Positions 53,411-61,358 of a stretch of 64,000 nt of DNA are shown here, in pieces; positions within the stretch are counted from its first letter, which is position 1, and each line of letters starts with the position of its first letter. The translations under genes and the position numbers were made by a program. The notes under the pieces are model-generated. The model was not told where the DNA came from, searched no databases, and saw only the letters and a program-made list of their open reading frames with translations. The stretch comes from CATQHS01 sp965203375. Its GTDB lineage: Bacteria; Actinomycetota; Acidimicrobiia; Acidimicrobiales; Aldehydirespiratoraceae. Where the stretch lies: contig OZ241886.1 in assembly GCA_965203375.1 (NCBI GenBank), positions 3,162,001-3,226,000 on the forward strand, in the 5' to 3' direction.

Positions 53411-54142
53411 TCACCCATCGGCCCCGGAGGCGGGGACGGTGGACATGAAGTTGCGGTAGAGGCGCTCGGCGTCGGCGGTGAAAGCATCGATGCGGCGGTC
53501 CACCTCGGCGGCCAGGTCATCGGCCGCGCCGGGGCCGAGGGCGGACTCCAGGGCGGCCCGGTAGGCGGGTATGGCGGCCCAGTTGGCCACAGTGTCGGGC
53601 TCCGCTTCCACGTGGTACTGCATCGACCAGGCCCTGGGCCCCACCCGCATGGCCTGCACCTCGCACAGCGGCGAGGAGGCCAGCACCGCCGCCCCGTCGG
53701 GGAGCTGCTCCACGCACACCGAGTGCCACTGCAGGGCGTGGCCCCGCTCGGCCATGCCCGCGAAGATCGGGTCGGCCCGGCCCTCGGCGGTGAGCTCCAC
53801 CTCCAGCACCCCGATCTCGGGCGGGCGCTGCCACCCGCAGGCCCCGCCCAGGGCGTCGGCCAGCAACTGGTGCCCCAGGCACACCCCCAGGAAGGGGCGC
53901 TCCAGCTCGCGCACCCAGCGGCGGATGGCCTCCTTCTCCGGCACCAGCCACGGGTGCTCGTCGGTGTCCCACACATCCATGGGGCCGCCCATCACCCACA
54001 GGGCGTCGTAGTCCTCCAAGTCGGGGATGGGCTCGCCCTCGTCGAGCTCCACCGCGTCCCACTCCACCCCGTCGTCGCGCAGGAAGTCCCGGAGCTTGCC
54101 CGGGTGCTCGCACTCGACATGCTGAAAGACCAAGAGCCGCAC
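53411..54142 (-). CDS. class I glutamine amidotransferase-like protein
   Basis: The protein of about 243 residues has the nucleophile elbow FLGVCLGHQLLADALGG (Cys), the oxyanion region and a downstream His-x-Glu (SMQYHVEAEPDT). This is the GuaA-like stand-alone class I amidotransferase (GMP synthase N-terminal type, YfeJ/YLR126C-like), without a synthase domain. The GTG at 54142 (VRLLVFQHVECEHPG) is the likely start; GTG 54160 or a longer reading from 54184 adds Arg-rich residues only. It lies just upstream of the deaminase in the same direction, suggesting a purine-related pair. Confidence 0.83.
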   Translation of the reverse strand: MRLLVFQHVECEHPGKLRDFLRDDGVEWDAVELDEGEPIPDLEDYDALWVMGGPMDVWDTDEHPWLVPEKEAIRRWVRELERPFLGVCLGHQLLADALGGACGWQRPPEIGVLEVELTAEGRADPIFAGMAERGHALQWHSVCVEQLPDGAAVLASSPLCEVQAMRVGPRAWSMQYHVEAEPDTVANWAAIPAYRAALESALGPGAADDLAAEVDRRIDAFTADAERLYRNFMSTVPASGADG

Positions 54143-54241
54143 AACCCGACTTGCTATCACGCGGCGAGCCCGCCGGCCCGCCAACGCCTCGGCGCCGAAC
54201 CGCCAGAGTCAAGCGATCGCTCACATCCTCGGCCGGCGGGG

Positions 54242-54270
54242 TTGACTCAAGCAACTACGAGCGCTACTGT
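54242..54270 (+). promoter_or_regulatory. sigma70-like promoter for a leaderless VapBC-like transcript
   Basis: TTGACT (54242-54247) and TACTGT (54265-54270) are separated by exactly 17 bases. The antitoxin ATG is at 54277, 6 bases after the -10 element, so transcription would start at or next to the start codon. Confidence 0.55.
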
Positions 54271-54276
54271 AGATTC

Positions 54277-54522
54277 ATGGCTAATCGCAGGATTTCAATC
54301 ACTTTGGACGAGAAGGTCGCGCAGAAGGCGATCGACGTTGCCAAACGCAGCGGAGTGACCCTGTCGACCTGGATGAACGCGGCCGTCCGACGAGCGCTGG
54401 TGGTCGAGGCCGGTGTCGAGAGGATGCGGGAGTGGGAGGCCGAGCACGGCGAGTTCACCCCTGAGGAATTGAAGTGGGCCGACAGCGTTCTCGGCAAATT
54501 CAGCGATCGGGACGTGGCTTGA
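54277..54522 (+). CDS. ribbon-helix-helix antitoxin
   Basis: The 81-residue protein opens MANRRISITLDEKVAQKAID, a ribbon-helix-helix DNA-binding start of the CopG/VapB kind, followed by an Arg/Glu-rich tail that would bind the toxin. It represses its own operon in typical systems. It is followed by a PIN toxin gene starting within a few bases of its stop. No Shine-Dalgarno is needed if the transcript is leaderless. Confidence 0.82.
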   Translation: MANRRISITLDEKVAQKAIDVAKRSGVTLSTWMNAAVRRALVVEAGVERMREWEAEHGEFTPEELKWADSVLGKFSDRDVA

Positions 54523-54524
54523 CC

Positions 54525-54905
54525 GTGCCCGGCATCACCTACGACACGGGCGCGCTGATTGCCGCAGAGCGGAATAATCGGCGCATCTGGGCGTTGCATC
54601 GCCGAGCCCTGGAGCGGGGAATCATGCCCTCGGTCCCAGCGGCCGTGCTCGCTCAGGGTTGGCGAGGCGGCCCCCAGCCTCTGATGTCTCGATTCCTGTC
54701 AGCTTGCAAGATCGACGACATGGACGAGACCCGAGCCCGGTCTGCGGGCGCGGTGTGCGGCGCGACCGGCACTTCTGACGTGGTCGACGCTTCGGTGTTC
54801 GCCGGTGCGGCCGCACGAGAAGACCTTGTGGTGACAAGCGACGCGGGTGATCTTGCCCAACTCCGCGACAAGCTCGGAATCTGGGTTGAGTTCCAAGAGA
54901 TCTGA
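54525..54905 (+). CDS. PIN-domain toxin, VapC-like
   Basis: The 126-residue protein shows PIN acidic residues: TYDTGALIAAERNN near the start, GTSDVVDASVFAGAAARED and VVTSDAGDLAQL near the end. Such toxins are Mg-dependent ribonucleases inhibited by the antitoxin encoded upstream. GTG 54525 is likely; a TTG at 54519 overlapping the antitoxin stop is an alternative that adds two residues. It ends just before the decayed peptide transporter. Confidence 0.82.
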   Translation: MPGITYDTGALIAAERNNRRIWALHRRALERGIMPSVPAAVLAQGWRGGPQPLMSRFLSACKIDDMDETRARSAGAVCGATGTSDVVDASVFAGAAAREDLVVTSDAGDLAQLRDKLGIWVEFQEI

Positions 54906-54906
54906 A

Positions 54907-56361
54907 GCATCCGATGTAAACCCCTCTCAACCGCTGCTGCGCCAAGTAGCCGAGACTGCCGCGGTCGCTCATGTCTTCGGCCAACTGGTCGGAGCCTTTC
55001 GCCCGCTGGCTACCCTGCCCGGCCTGCTTAAACCGAGACTCGTCCTCGCCGCCGGGGCCGCGGCTCTGCTCTCGTCCGTCTTCGCGCCGTCCGCCGTCGC
55101 CCAAAGCGACGACGACGAGGTGGTGGTGCGGGTCGGTCTGCACGCGGCCGAGAAGAACCTCAACCCGTTCATCGTGCCCCAGGCGCTGCCGATCACCCAC
55201 GACTTCACCATGCTGGTGTACGACACGCTGTTCTGGTCCCAGAGCCGCCTCGACCCCGAGCCGTGGCTGGCCACCGGCGCCGAGCCCTCCGACGACTACC
55301 GGACCTGGACCGTCTCCCTGCGCGACGGGGTGGCCTAGCACGACGGCGAGCCGTTTGGGGCCGACGACGTGGCCTTCACCTTCCGGTACTTCGCCGACGA
55401 CGGCGGCCCCGGCCGCTACGGCCACCACGTCTACGACCATCCCGTGTTCGAGTCGGCGGCGGTGATCGACGACCTCACCGTTGAGCTGACCTTCGCCGAG
55501 CCGGTGGCCACCTCCACCTTGCTGCCCGGCGGCGACCTCCCCATCCTGCCCCGCCATGTCTGGGAGGGGATCGAAGACCCGCGGCCGACGCCGTCTCGCT
55601 CTCGGTCGGCACCGGGCCGTACCGGATGACCGACTACAACCCCGGCGTGTCGTACCGACTGGAGGCCAACGACGACTACTTCTTCGGCCCTCCGGTGGTC
55701 GACGCTCTGATCATGCCGGTGGTGGCCGACGCCCAGGCCGCCTTCGCCGGCCTGCGGACCGGTGAGCTCGACTTCGTGGCCCGCAACCTGCCCGCCCCCC
55801 TGGTCGGTCAGATCGAAGAAGCCGAGGACCTAGCCGTCATCCGGGGCAGCCGCATGCGGGTGGCCGACTTGGTGGCTGAGCCGCTGGCCATCGCCGGGGT
55901 GGCGCGCCGCGAGCGGACAGGCCGGGCGGCCGAAGCCCTCGAGGTGCTCGGCCTGCACCCGGCCGCCGACTTCCTGCACCGGCGTCCGGGCTCGCTCAGC
56001 GGCGGTCAGCGCCAGCGGGTGGCCCTGGCCCGCACCCTGGTCGCCGCCCCCGAGCTGATCCTGGCCGACGAGCCCGCGTCCATGCTCGACGCCTCCCTGC
56101 GGGCCACGGTGACGGCCCAGATCCTCGAGGTCCAGCGGGCGGTGGAGGCCACGCTGGTGTTCATCACCCACGAACCTGGCCCTGGCCCGCCGGGTCGCCG
56201 ACCGGATCGTCGTGCTAGAGGAGGGGCGTATCATCGAGGACGGCCCGACCGACCAGATCCTGACCGACCCGGCCAAGGAGGAGACCCAGGTTCTGCTGGC
56301 CGCCGAGATCCTCATCGAGGTGGCCGACGGCCAGTCCGAGCTGATCTTCGTAGGCGGCTGA
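54907..56361 (+). pseudogene. decayed peptide ABC transporter: binding protein fused to DppF-like ATPase remnant
   Basis: The frame first encodes a signal-like segment and the start of an SBP_bac_5 peptide-binding protein (RVGLHAAEKNLNPFIVPQAL, LRDGVA). It meets an in-frame TAG at 55336 exactly where family members have Trp (GVxWHDGEPF). It resumes with HDGEPFGADDVAFTFRYFAD, then shifts frame near 55583 (GTGPYRMTDYNPG). Near 55857 it jumps into the middle of an ABC ATPase (RPGSLSGGQRQRVALARTLV; PELILADEPASMLDAS), shifting again near 56170 to reach ADRIVVLEEGRIIEDGP and a stop. A nonsense mutation, two frameshifts and a deletion removing the permeases and one or more ATPase halves are all visible. 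Confidence 0.85.
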
Positions 56362-56401
56362 CCCCGCCGCTGATTGCGTCGCGTCGCCGGTTACCCGGCG
56401 G

Positions 56402-57673
56402 TCAGCCTGGCCTGGCACCGCCCGTCGTGAGGGTGGGCAGAGTGCTTGCAGGAGGGGTTCCGATGTTCAAGGTTCGCAGTAGTTTCCGTCCTAGAACAAC
56501 AATGAGTATCAGCAGAAAGACAGCTAGCAACGGTAGGGGAACGGGTGTTATCTGATATAAGAAGGGGAAATACGCTAGGAACGATACCAGACTGATGACC
56601 ACCGGTGTATACCAGTATTTAGGGAAGTAAAAAGCAAAGATAACAGCTATGACATCAGCCGAAAAAAAGTACCGATCATGCATCTGAGGCAGAACAAATG
56701 GCACTATGAGAACTGAGAAAGTCGCTAGATAGACCAACAGATCCCCTGTTATATCTACCCGGCTCTTGTGTACAAGTAAAGCGATCGCAAATACAACAAG
56801 GGCTGTGAAGACTACGCCTACTGGGTACCAATTGGACTGCTGGGTCGAGATCCACTGATATAGATTTGGCGCTCTATGTGTAAGGTAGCTATACTGACCG
56901 GTTTGGTCAATGTATATCAAAAGTAATTCTTTTAATGGTCTGCCGAAGAGCCAAGCCGGTATTAAAGTGACCAGGTGAACCAATGGACTCAGAAAGAAAT
57001 AGCGCCAGTTCACTTGTTTCTTCATTAACAGCCATAAGAACAATGGCGCTATAAAGATAGCCTGCAACTTAAAGGATATGGCTAATCCGAAAGCAACGAA
57101 AGCCCAGGCTTGTCGTCCCCTGAGCAGCGCATAAAGACAGGCGACCAAGAAGGCGGTATAGATACTATCGCACTGACCCCACACGGAGCTATTGAATATA
57201 ACAGAAGGGAGCAGAATAGTAACAAGCGCAGCTAGGCATGGAATCGTCATTGCCTTACCATATTTAAGGCCTACACATTTATACACGAAGAAAGCTAAAA
57301 CGAAGTCGAAGAATATCGATATAGCTTTTACAAAAATAAGGGCAGATATACCAGATAGAAAACCCGTAGGTAACGATAAGAGATATAGGTACATAACATT
57401 GTAATCGGAGAAGTTCCACGAAAAAAGGGCATAACCGTCTTCAGCCATTAAATACATCCAACGTTTTATGAACGTAAGATAGTCCCATGAGAGGAAAGAG
57501 ATCCCTGGCAACCTAACTATCAGTCCCAGAAGAAGAATATTAATCCAGAATAGAGTTAACCCGATGAAACGTTTTTTGTCTTGGATTACATATTGCATGG
57601 TCTTCGCCATCGCGCTACTTATAGGCTCGAATTCTGATTGAGCCGCGCCTCCACATAAGGGGAAGTCTATCAT
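56402..57673 (-). CDS. polytopic glycosyltransferase/mannosyltransferase-like membrane protein, AT-rich
   Basis: The protein has about ten hydrophobic helices, an early acidic loop (LSWDYLTFIKRWMYLMAEDG) and the FNSSVWGQCDSIYTAFLV segment characteristic of GT-C/DUF2029 glycosyltransferases. Those use polyprenyl-phosphate sugars at the membrane. A C-terminal HDRYFF-like stretch (PQMHDRYFFSADV) fits the family. The gene has much lower GC than the window and AT-ending codons, indicating horizontal acquisition. The start could be ATG 57673, 57610 or 57598; no good ribosome site distinguishes them, so the N-terminal residues are uncertain. Its last residues run into GC-rich host sequence. Confidence 0.72.
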   Translation of the reverse strand: MIDFPLCGGAAQSEFEPISSAMAKTMQYVIQDKKRFIGLTLFWINILLLGLIVRLPGISFLSWDYLTFIKRWMYLMAEDGYALFSWNFSDYNVMYLYLLSLPTGFLSGISALIFVKAISIFFDFVLAFFVYKCVGLKYGKAMTIPCLAALVTILLPSVIFNSSVWGQCDSIYTAFLVACLYALLRGRQAWAFVAFGLAISFKLQAIFIAPLFLWLLMKKQVNWRYFFLSPLVHLVTLIPAWLFGRPLKELLLIYIDQTGQYSYLTHRAPNLYQWISTQQSNWYPVGVVFTALVVFAIALLVHKSRVDITGDLLVYLATFSVLIVPFVLPQMHDRYFFSADVIAVIFAFYFPKYWYTPVVISLVSFLAYFPFLYQITPVPLPLLAVFLLILIVVLGRKLLRTLNIGTPPASTLPTLTTGGARPG

Positions 57674-57756
57674 GCGTGCAGCCTTAGCGGTCGCAAGCGT
57701 GACCGGACCGCTTCCGGTGTAGCCTGAGGCCGCTGTCCGGGGAGGAGGGTCATGCC

Positions 57757-58188
57757 ATGTCTGAGATCAACGACATCGAGGCCATTCGCAGACTGATGCA
57801 CGAGTACGCCATGGCGGTGGACACGGCGCAGCTCGACGCGCTGGTCGACCTGTTCGTCCCCGAGGCCGTGTTCGATCCGGGGCCGGGCGGCATCCCGGTG
57901 ATGAACAACCGCGAGGAGATCCGAGAGTTCTTCAAGGGGATGTTCGAGGGGACCAGCAACCGGTTCCACCTGACGTCCAACCACATCATCAACGTGGACG
58001 GCGACACCGCCTCGGGCACGGCCTACTACGCCGCGGCCGGCGTCACCTCCGACGGCGCCCGCTTCGGCGCCAACGGGTACTACAACGACGCCTTCGTGCG
58101 GACCGCGGACGGCTGGAAGTTCCTGCGCCGCGAGGCCGTCGCTCTGCTCGACCCCGACTACAGCGACTGGGACCAAGCCGAAAGCTGA
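57757..58188 (+). CDS. SnoaL-like (NTF2-superfamily) protein
   Basis: The 143-residue protein has the NTF2-like cone fold: EINDIEAIRRLMHEYAMAVD at the start, LVDLFVPEAVFDPGPGG, NRFHLTSNHIINVDGDTASG and a final strand WKFLRREAVALL. Members are polyketide cyclases, isomerases, dehydratases or binding proteins; nothing in the context picks one. GGAGGAGGG lies before the ATG. It stands alone between the glycosyltransferase and the cation transporter. Confidence 0.78.
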   Translation: MSEINDIEAIRRLMHEYAMAVDTAQLDALVDLFVPEAVFDPGPGGIPVMNNREEIREFFKGMFEGTSNRFHLTSNHIINVDGDTASGTAYYAAAGVTSDGARFGANGYYNDAFVRTADGWKFLRREAVALLDPDYSDWDQAES

Positions 58189-58234
58189 GCCGCCACAGCC
58201 GAGCACGCGAACTCGCAGAAGTACAGTCGCGCTC

Positions 58235-59476
58235 GTGAGCTCCGGGCCAGGCATCGGCAAGTCGGGTCACTCGCACGACCACGACCACGAGCGCCACCAC
58301 TCGCACGACCACGGGCACGGCGGCGAACACGAGCATCACGACCACGAGCACCACCACTCACGCGAGCACGGGCACCACTCACACGACCACCACTCGCACG
58401 AGCACGGGCACCACTCGCACGAGCACGGGCACCACTCGCACGGCCACGGACACGAGCACCACTCGCACGACCACGATCACGATCACGACGGGCACGGGCA
58501 CCACCACGGCCGGTCGGTGCTGGCCAAGGTCCGCCACGGGCTCAGCGGGCTGTTCGGGTTGCACAGCCACGACCACGCCGACTCGATGGACGACGCCTTC
58601 GAGAGCAGCTCGGAGGGGATCCGAACGCTGGTCATCTCCTTCAGCGTCTTGATGGCCACCGCGGTGGCGCAGGTGGTCGTCGTCTACATCACCGGCTCGG
58701 TGGCGCTGCTGGCTGACACCATCCACAACTTCGCCGACGCCTCCACCGCCATCCCCCTGTTCATCGCCTTCCGGCTGGGACGGCGGGCCCCCACCCGCCG
58801 GTACACCTATGGCTACCGCCGAGCCGAGGATCTCGCCGGCCTGTTCGTGGTGCTGGTGATCACCGTCTCCGCCGTCGTCGCCGGCTACCAGGCCATAGAG
58901 CGACTGATCAACCCCAGGGAGCTGGAGGCGCTGGGGGTGCTGTTCGCGGCCGGGATGATCGGCTTCATCGGCAACGAGTGGGTGGCGGTTTACCGGGTCC
59001 GCACCGGCCGGCGCATCGGGTCGGCCGCCCTGGTGGCCGACGGCCTGCACGCCCGGGTGGACGGGCTCACCTCGCTGGCGGTGGCGCTGGCCGCGGTGCT
59101 GGTCTGGCTCGGCTGGGAGCGGGCCGACCCGGTCGTCGGCCTGGCGGTGTCGATCGCCATCTTCGCCATCCTGCGGACCGCGGCCCGAGACATCTACCGG
59201 CGGATCATGGACGCGGTGGACCCGGAGCTGGTCCAGCGGATCGAGGACTTGGCCAGCGCCGTTCCCGGCGTCAACCGGGTAACCGGCTGCCAGGTCCGGT
59301 GGATGGGACACCGCCTGCGGGCCGACATCGCCATCGCCGTGGACGGGCAGCTCACCGTGTCCGAAGGCCACGCCATCAGCCACGAGGTCGCCCACGCCCT
59401 GAGCCGCCAAGTGCGCCATCTCGATACCGTCTTCGTCCACACCGGCGACGAATCCGACCACCACCCCCCAACCTGA
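58235..59476 (+). CDS. cation diffusion facilitator with very long His-rich N-terminus
   Basis: The 413-residue transporter has the CDF metal site on TM2 and TM5: LLADTIHNFADAST and LVADGLHARVDGLTS. The cytoplasmic C-terminal domain follows (DAVDPELVQRIEDL; LDTVFVHTG). Such proteins export Zn2+ (or Co2+/Cd2+) in exchange for protons. The first 92 residues are dominated by His, Asp and Glu (for example HHSHDHGHGGEHEHHDHEHH), far longer than the usual His stretch, and probably chelate or sense metal. GTG start at 58235. Confidence 0.93.
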   Translation: MSSGPGIGKSGHSHDHDHERHHSHDHGHGGEHEHHDHEHHHSREHGHHSHDHHSHEHGHHSHEHGHHSHGHGHEHHSHDHDHDHDGHGHHHGRSVLAKVRHGLSGLFGLHSHDHADSMDDAFESSSEGIRTLVISFSVLMATAVAQVVVVYITGSVALLADTIHNFADASTAIPLFIAFRLGRRAPTRRYTYGYRRAEDLAGLFVVLVITVSAVVAGYQAIERLINPRELEALGVLFAAGMIGFIGNEWVAVYRVRTGRRIGSAALVADGLHARVDGLTSLAVALAAVLVWLGWERADPVVGLAVSIAIFAILRTAARDIYRRIMDAVDPELVQRIEDLASAVPGVNRVTGCQVRWMGHRLRADIAIAVDGQLTVSEGHAISHEVAHALSRQVRHLDTVFVHTGDESDHHPPT

Positions 59477-59523
59477 CCCTCCAAGCCCTCAGCCAAGAGC
59501 AGTAGCCACGTGGAACTCCGCGT

Positions 59524-61164
59524 TCAGATGGGGTAGTAGCGGCGGGCCCGGGTCTGGCCTTCGGCCCGGGCCAAGCCTTCCTCGACGAGACCGTTGAGCT
59601 GGCTGCGGACCGTGGCCACCGGTTCGCCGACCAGCTCCACACCCTCGGCCGTCGAGAGGCTGCCCCGGCGCTGCATCTCTTCGATCAGCGTCTGCTTAAC
59701 CCGGCTTCGCGCCGCGATCCCGGTCGATCCGGCTCGGAGCACCACCTCGGGGGACAACTCGTACCTCGAACCGCCTCGCTCGCCGGTGCGCACCATCAAC
59801 CCCTTGGCCACGGCCCCCGACAGCAGCCGGCTGACATCGGATTCGACAAGGAGCTGCTTCAGTCTCCGCGGCGTCACGAACCTCTCGCGGCGGGCGACGA
59901 GCAAGGCCCGGCGCTCGTCGGCGGTCAACGGCTCGGCACCCAACATCATCAGCCACGCCTGATCCTCGGCGGAGGCCAGGGACTTGTTGCGCAGTGTGAC
60001 CGTCACCGAGTCGGGGGTCGCGTCGAAGATCGGCGGTTCCATCAGCCGGGCTTCCATTTCGCTGTGCATGCGGTCGATCCCTTCGCCGTATTCCTCGACG
60101 AGCCCCATGATCTTGAGCACTCGCATGATCTTGGGGTTGCGGCTGTAGTGCTCGTCGCGCATGTTCTCCACAGTGATGTGACCGGGCAGCGGGCCGGGAC
60201 TGCGGACCTCGATGCGGTCGTCCCAAATGGTTACGTCAACCGTCGCGCCGACGAGCCCGTAGTCGCGGTGGGCCAGGGCGTTCAACACCGCCTCGCGAAG
60301 CACGGCCACGGGATACTCGGGCAGGTGTTCGCGCTGCTTGCCGATTACGGCCTCGTGCCGGCTGGTGTGGACGGCGATGAAATCCAGACAGCAGTCGAGA
60401 ACCCTTCGGACCGGACCCGTGCATTCCTCTCGGGCGGAAACCGGACCGGGCCTGGGCCCGGTCCCTGCCCGCCGAACCAACTGCACCCGGGCGCCGGAGA
60501 CGATGCTGTCCGGCTCGTCGCCGAAGAGCACCAGCGCAGCCGTCATCACACTCGGCGCCGACTGGGACTCAGTTCGAGCGGCGACCCCGAAACCGGTGAG
60601 CGCCCGGACGACATCCGCCTCCCCGGCTTTCGGCCTGCCGTCGGCGTCCAGCGTTTCGTCGAGAGCCCGGCGATCGATCATCGACGGATCGAAGCCGGGA
60701 ACGAACTCCTCCTCGCCGGAGCGCTCCGTTCGCTGTTTCACGAAACGGGTGAGCGCGTCGCCGCGCAACGGCTGGCAGTCGCCGCCGACGCGCCTCAACA
60801 AGCGGCCATTGGGGGTGGTGACGACGCGATCTCTGATCTCGGGCACCGAGGTAACCGTCAATTCGGTGCCGTCGACGGTGACGGCCCTCACCCGCACCGT
60901 GACATCGCACTCATTGGCGTAACGGGTGATGCGATCTTGGGTGTTCTGGGAGAGCGGGCAGCCGGTGATCCGGCCGTGGGAGTCGACGCCGTGTACGAGC
61001 AGCCCGCCGTCGGTCATCGCCATGGCCGGGATCGTCTCCAGGATGTCGTCGGGCACGCCGCGCTTGAAGTCGAGGCGCTCGTGCTCAACGCGACCGAACA
61101 ACCCCCAGAACTCCGGTTCGCTGAGCCGATCCGGGACGCTGTCGAACGCGGGTACGCTAGCCAC
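59524..61164 (-). CDS. AlbA_2-domain ATP-binding regulator with C-terminal winged helix
   Basis: The 546-residue protein starts with an AlbA_2/Schlafen-like domain (VEHERLDFKRGVPDDILETI; DGGLLVHGVDSHGRITGCPL). A GHKL-type ATP-binding C-terminal-like region follows (LREAVLNALAHRDYGLVGAT; EYGEGIDRMHSEM). A winged-helix part is at the end (SRVKQTLIEEMQRRGSLSTA; ATVRSQLNGLVEEGLARAEG). Such proteins are usually annotated as transcriptional regulators or helicase-associated proteins. It is divergent from a large helicase gene, and a GTG 8 bases after a TATAAT suggests a leaderless message. The palindromes between the two genes are probably its operators. Confidence 0.8.
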   Translation of the reverse strand: MASVPAFDSVPDRLSEPEFWGLFGRVEHERLDFKRGVPDDILETIPAMAMTDGGLLVHGVDSHGRITGCPLSQNTQDRITRYANECDVTVRVRAVTVDGTELTVTSVPEIRDRVVTTPNGRLLRRVGGDCQPLRGDALTRFVKQRTERSGEEEFVPGFDPSMIDRRALDETLDADGRPKAGEADVVRALTGFGVAARTESQSAPSVMTAALVLFGDEPDSIVSGARVQLVRRAGTGPRPGPVSAREECTGPVRRVLDCCLDFIAVHTSRHEAVIGKQREHLPEYPVAVLREAVLNALAHRDYGLVGATVDVTIWDDRIEVRSPGPLPGHITVENMRDEHYSRNPKIMRVLKIMGLVEEYGEGIDRMHSEMEARLMEPPIFDATPDSVTVTLRNKSLASAEDQAWLMMLGAEPLTADERRALLVARRERFVTPRRLKQLLVESDVSRLLSGAVAKGLMVRTGERGGSRYELSPEVVLRAGSTGIAARSRVKQTLIEEMQRRGSLSTAEGVELVGEPVATVRSQLNGLVEEGLARAEGQTRARRYYPI

Positions 61165-61308
61165 AGGTCAAGATTATACAATCTTTGCGCAAAAAGCGGC
61201 TCAAAACGGGGCGCCCGCCGAAAGATTGCACAATCTAGCCGAAAGATTGTATAATCTTTGCGCAGAAACGGCTCAAAACGGGGCGCTCGCTGAAAGATTG
61301 CACAATCC
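61165..61308. promoter_or_regulatory. divergent promoter region with four palindromic operator-like sites
   Basis: AGATT-N4-AATCT occurs at 61171-61184, 61223-61236, 61244-61257 and (with AATCC) 61295-61308. Sites 1-2 and 3-4 belong to a duplicated unit of about 65-70 bp. On the plus strand TTGCAC (61226-61231) and TATAAT (61250-61255) are 18 bases apart and overlap sites 2 and 3; on the minus strand TATAAT lies at 61178-61173. Confidence 0.7.
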
Positions 61309-61358
61309 GGGGCGGCCGGGGCCACGGGTGTCGGAAGCGTCAATTAGCTTGGGCGCAA

